64,000 bases of DNA, taken from assembly GCF_001425235.1 (NCBI RefSeq), contig NZ_LMEA01000001.1:62001-126000 (forward strand), read 5' to 3'. Below the pieces are notes generated by a model that saw nothing but the letters and a program-made list of their open reading frames with translations, made no database searches and was not told the origin of the DNA. A program made the translations under genes and the position numbers. This DNA comes from Devosia sp. Root413D1. Its GTDB lineage: Bacteria > Pseudomonadota > Alphaproteobacteria > Rhizobiales > Devosiaceae. Positions 62,042-64,000 of the stretch are shown piece by piece; position 1 is the stretch's first letter; each line of letters begins with the position of its first letter.

Positions 62042-62224
62042 CTACTGCGAGAGCTTGCCCCTGAGCTCATCGAGCTCGAGGATGCAGCGGTCGATCTCCG
62101 ACTTGAGCGACAGCCGTTCCGCCGAACTCATCGGGTTCTTGGTCCCTGGCCGGCTCTGCCCGACAATGTCGCGCAGCGTGGCGATCTCGCGCTTCAGTTT
62201 GGCAATCTCGCTCGTCGCTAGCAT
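62042..62224 (-). CDS. Small coiled-coil protein, 60 aa
   Basis: ATG 62224 has GGAGAG 6 bases upstream. The product is almost wholly helical and charged: EIAKLKREIATLRDIVGQ, then LSLKSEIDRCILELDELRGK, a two-helix hairpin with heptad-like leucines and one cysteine. No family recognised. Convergent with the DUF2188 gene. Confidence 0.6.
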   Translation of the reverse strand: MLATSEIAKLKREIATLRDIVGQSRPGTKNPMSSAERLSLKSEIDRCILELDELRGKLSQ

Positions 62225-62569
62225 CGGGGCTCTCCATGACCGGGCCTTGTCGCCTGCCGGGAGGCCATTAAGCAAGCTGCAATGCTCGATCCGCCTGTGA
62301 GCCGGCATCGGGTACGCGCTTGGCATCTTCGCTATCAAAGGCAGTGTCGTCATGAGCTTCCTCGATGCGCATTCCATCGCGTATCAGACGTCGAGCAGCG
62401 CTGCCCCGCTCACCCTGGTCGACATTGCAGCCCAAACGAAGCGGTTTGGCGTACTGGTTTCCTGCAGCTCGGGCAGGTGACCTCGCTCAGGGCCAGTCCG
62501 GCATAACCGCATAACCCGGCCTCCCGGCGCGAACCGCTGGCTGGAGAGCACTGTGACGATGAAAAGGGT
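62225..62569. other. 345-bp region with one possible 42-aa ORF
   Basis: The only candidate is ATG 62352 to TGA 62480 on the plus strand (42 aa, starting MSFLDAHSIAYQ and ending VSCSSGR), with AAAGG about 11 bases upstream. It shows no recognised motif and support is weak. No repeat or terminator is evident apart from GC-rich stretches. Confidence 0.25.
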
Positions 62570-62645
62570 GGTGCCGCATGCCGGATTCGAACCAGCGACC
62601 CCCTCATTACGAATGAGATGCTCTACCGACTGAGCTAATGCGGCC
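62570..62645 (-). tRNA. tRNA-Thr, anticodon CGU
   Basis: On the minus strand the cloverleaf is complete: acceptor GCCGCAT pairs with ATGCGGC, the D arm is AGCTCAGTCGGTAGAGC, the anticodon stem is TCTCA / TGAGG with loop TTCGTAA (anticodon CGT, reading ACG), and the T arm is GGTTCGAATCC. The 3' CCA is encoded (TGG at 62570-62572 on the plus strand). Discriminator base A. No integration signature is seen beside it. Confidence 0.96.
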
Positions 62646-62732
62646 TGACCGGCGCGAGCGATGCGCCAGTGCGGGGTCTAATACAAGCGACGCCTGTCAC
62701 GCGCAAGTGCGCTGACGCGGCGTTTCGAAGCA

Positions 62733-64000
62733 TCAGGCCTCGGGCAGCGCCAGCGGCCCGCCCTGCGGCTTTTCCGGTTCGGCTGCCGCCGGCGCCGAAG
62801 CGCCCTCGGGCAGCATGGGGGTGGTGGTGCCGGTGCGCGTCGCCACTGCGCTGGTCGGCACCCGCCACTCGAACGCATCGAGCTTGCCGGTCACCGGCGA
62901 CAGTGGCTCCCACTCCTCGGCGGTGATGCCGTCGGCGGTCCATACCGGATCGCGCGGCGCCCGCACGGCGCGGTTCAGCCAGTCGCGCGCCTTGCCCTTG
63001 TCGCCCGACTGGCCCCCTTCGATCTCCGCCATCAACAGGCACACCGCCTGCGAGGGGTTGGCGTTGGAGTAGCCGGCCAGCGCCTGCCGCGCCCCGACCC
63101 AGTCGAAGGCATCGATCGAGGCGCGCGCCAAGACCAGCGCGCTCGCCTTGTTGGGGGGCGGGGTATCGATCAGTTCCCCGATGCGTTTCAGCCGCTCGAC
63201 GGCGGAAACGCCCGGCACCGAATTGGCGAACAGCGTCGCGATATCGGGGTGCGAGGTGGCGCGCCACACCCGGCGCAGCAGGCTCATCGCGCGGCGGGCT
63301 TCGTTGCGGTTGGAATAGATGCGGGCTGCGATCAGCGCTGCCGGCACGAAATCCGGCACCAGCTTCAGCGCGGCGAGCGCGTGTTCGAGCGCCGCATGCG
63401 GGTCGGTGCCTTCGGCGAGTTGCGCCCGCGCCGCCTCGACCACCGCCTGGCGGCGGCGCTTGCGGGTCTTTTCCTCGCGCGTCACCGCCTGCTCATCGGC
63501 GATCATCCGGTAGGCATCGTCCCAACGGCCGTTGCGGGTCAAATCGTCGAACACCGCCTCGCGGGCCCATGGCGCCTGCGGCGAGATGTCGATGGCTTTC
63601 TGCGCGAAGGTCAGCGCCGCATCGGGCCGCCCCTGCTGGCGCGCCTGGTCGTAGAGGCCGGAGAGCGCGGCGAGAGCGGTCTTGCGATTGGTGATCAGCG
63701 CCCGGTAGTGCTCGCGGGCCGAATGCATGTCGCCCAGCGCCAGGTCGGCGCGCGCCTCGAGCAGTTGCGCCGCGGCATTGCGCGGCAGGTTGCCGCGCGC
63801 TTCGCGCGCCAGTTGCCGCGCTCGATTGGCGTCGCCGGCCTGCAGCGCGATGAAACCGTCCGACAGCGCCATGTAACCGGCATCCTTGCGCCGTTCGCGC
63901 GATTGCCGGGCGAGGTAATAGGGCGCTGCGATGACACGCTTGACGATGCCCCAGACGAGGATGATCAGCACCACGCCCGCCACCGCGAGGAAGGCAGCGA
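62733..64000 (-). CDS. hemY: HemY-like TPR membrane protein, N-terminus beyond window
   Basis: At least 422 residues, open to the window edge. A hydrophobic N-terminal segment (VAGVVLIILVWGIVKRVI) is followed by APYYLARQSRERRKDAGYMALSDGFIALQAGD, the HemY_N region, and TPR-like helices (GDANRARQLAREARGNLP onward). The C-terminal 60 residues are Pro/Ala-rich. In Gammaproteobacteria hemY is in the hemCDX operon; alphaproteobacteria have this long form. The role near late heme synthesis enzymes is inferred from the family; the biochemical function is unclear. Confidence 0.85.
   Translation of the reverse strand, partial: AAFLAVAGVVLIILVWGIVKRVIAAPYYLARQSRERRKDAGYMALSDGFIALQAGDANRARQLAREARGNLPRNAAAQLLEARADLALGDMHSAREHYRALITNRKTALAALSGLYDQARQQGRPDAALTFAQKAIDISPQAPWAREAVFDDLTRNGRWDDAYRMIADEQAVTREEKTRKRRRQAVVEAARAQLAEGTDPHAALEHALAALKLVPDFVPAALIAARIYSNRNEARRAMSLLRRVWRATSHPDIATLFANSVPGVSAVERLKRIGELIDTPPPNKASALVLARASIDAFDWVGARQALAGYSNANPSQAVCLLMAEIEGGQSGDKGKARDWLNRAVRAPRDPVWTADGITAEEWEPLSPVTGKLDAFEWRVPTSAVATRTGTTTPMLPEGASAPAAAEPEKPQGGPLALPEA

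Noticed and set aside
62570-62645. tRNA-Thr as an integration site for a mobile island
   Set aside because: No integrase, no repeat of the tRNA 3' end and no change in gene character nearby.

Overview
The window is high-GC, densely coded DNA that looks like the chromosome of an alphaproteobacterium, most likely of the order Hyphomicrobiales (a Devosia-type genome is my best guess). This rests on codon and GC character, the many periplasmic binding-protein ABC transporters, a rhizobial-style inositol locus with RpiR-type GGAA-N6-TTCC operators, a RibN riboflavin transporter behind an FMN riboswitch, and an alphaproteobacterial HemY. The species is inferred, not shown. I see no insertion sequence, transposase, integrase, prophage, CRISPR array or rRNA. 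The only RNA genes or elements recognised are one tRNA-Thr(CGU) and one FMN riboswitch.

Layout. 1-4802: tail of an oligopeptide/oligosaccharide-type ABC transporter (two permeases, two ATPases) with a leaderless family-9 glycoside hydrolase. 4826-9349: membrane acyltransferase, then a divergent LolD/FtsX-like (YbbA/YbbP) exporter pair. 9526-12198: secreted protein of unknown function and the pseudouridine catabolic pair psuG-psuK. 12706-16912: putrescine transporter potFGHI. 17240-18487: FMN riboswitch and ribN. 18552-32633: a myo-inositol regulon, made of a sugar-type ABC transporter with a dehydrogenase, the repressor iolR, an SDR dehydrogenase, inositol dehydrogenase iolG, and the operon iolC-iolD-iolE-small membrane protein-iolB; purU follows. 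33773-36288: qorB-like reductase with a divergent HxlR regulator, and a DMT exporter. 36419-41205: sulfate transporter sbp-cysT-cysW-cysA and an Rrf2 regulator with four clustered cysteines. 41300-46734: CPA2 cation/proton antiporter, zinc alcohol dehydrogenase, pterin carbinolamine dehydratase, and a MarR regulator with twin operators. 46859-50133: GGDEF-EAL protein and a FeeM-like N-acyltransferase. 50317-56461: sugar transporter, LacI regulator and GH127 beta-L-arabinofuranosidase in one operon with three identical palindromic operators. 56919-64000: phosphotransferase, several very small proteins, GntR/UTRA regulator, Na/Pi cotransporter, tRNA-Thr and the partial hemY.

How the genes work together. 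Most of the window is uptake plus first-step catabolism, each unit with its own local regulator: inositol (IolR), arabinofuranosides (LacI), an unknown beta-glycoside (GH9), pseudouridine, putrescine, sulfate (Rrf2), riboflavin (riboswitch). The inositol pathway is complete from myo-inositol to the DHAP plus malonate-semialdehyde step (iolG, iolE, iolD, iolB, and iolC with its fused aldolase-like domain); iolA is not in the window.

Gene ends and gaps are decorated with three families of dispersed inverted repeats: A, a double-hairpin GTCATYCC element, 7 copies; B, a C/G-tract element, 8 loci; C, inverted arrays of a 7-bp GGCAGTC unit, 2 copies, both in the iol locus. The least explained items are the family C arrays, the small membrane protein embedded between iolE and iolB, the FeeM-like acyltransferase beside a c-di-GMP enzyme, and a sulfate permease whose reading frame appears to run through two hairpins.
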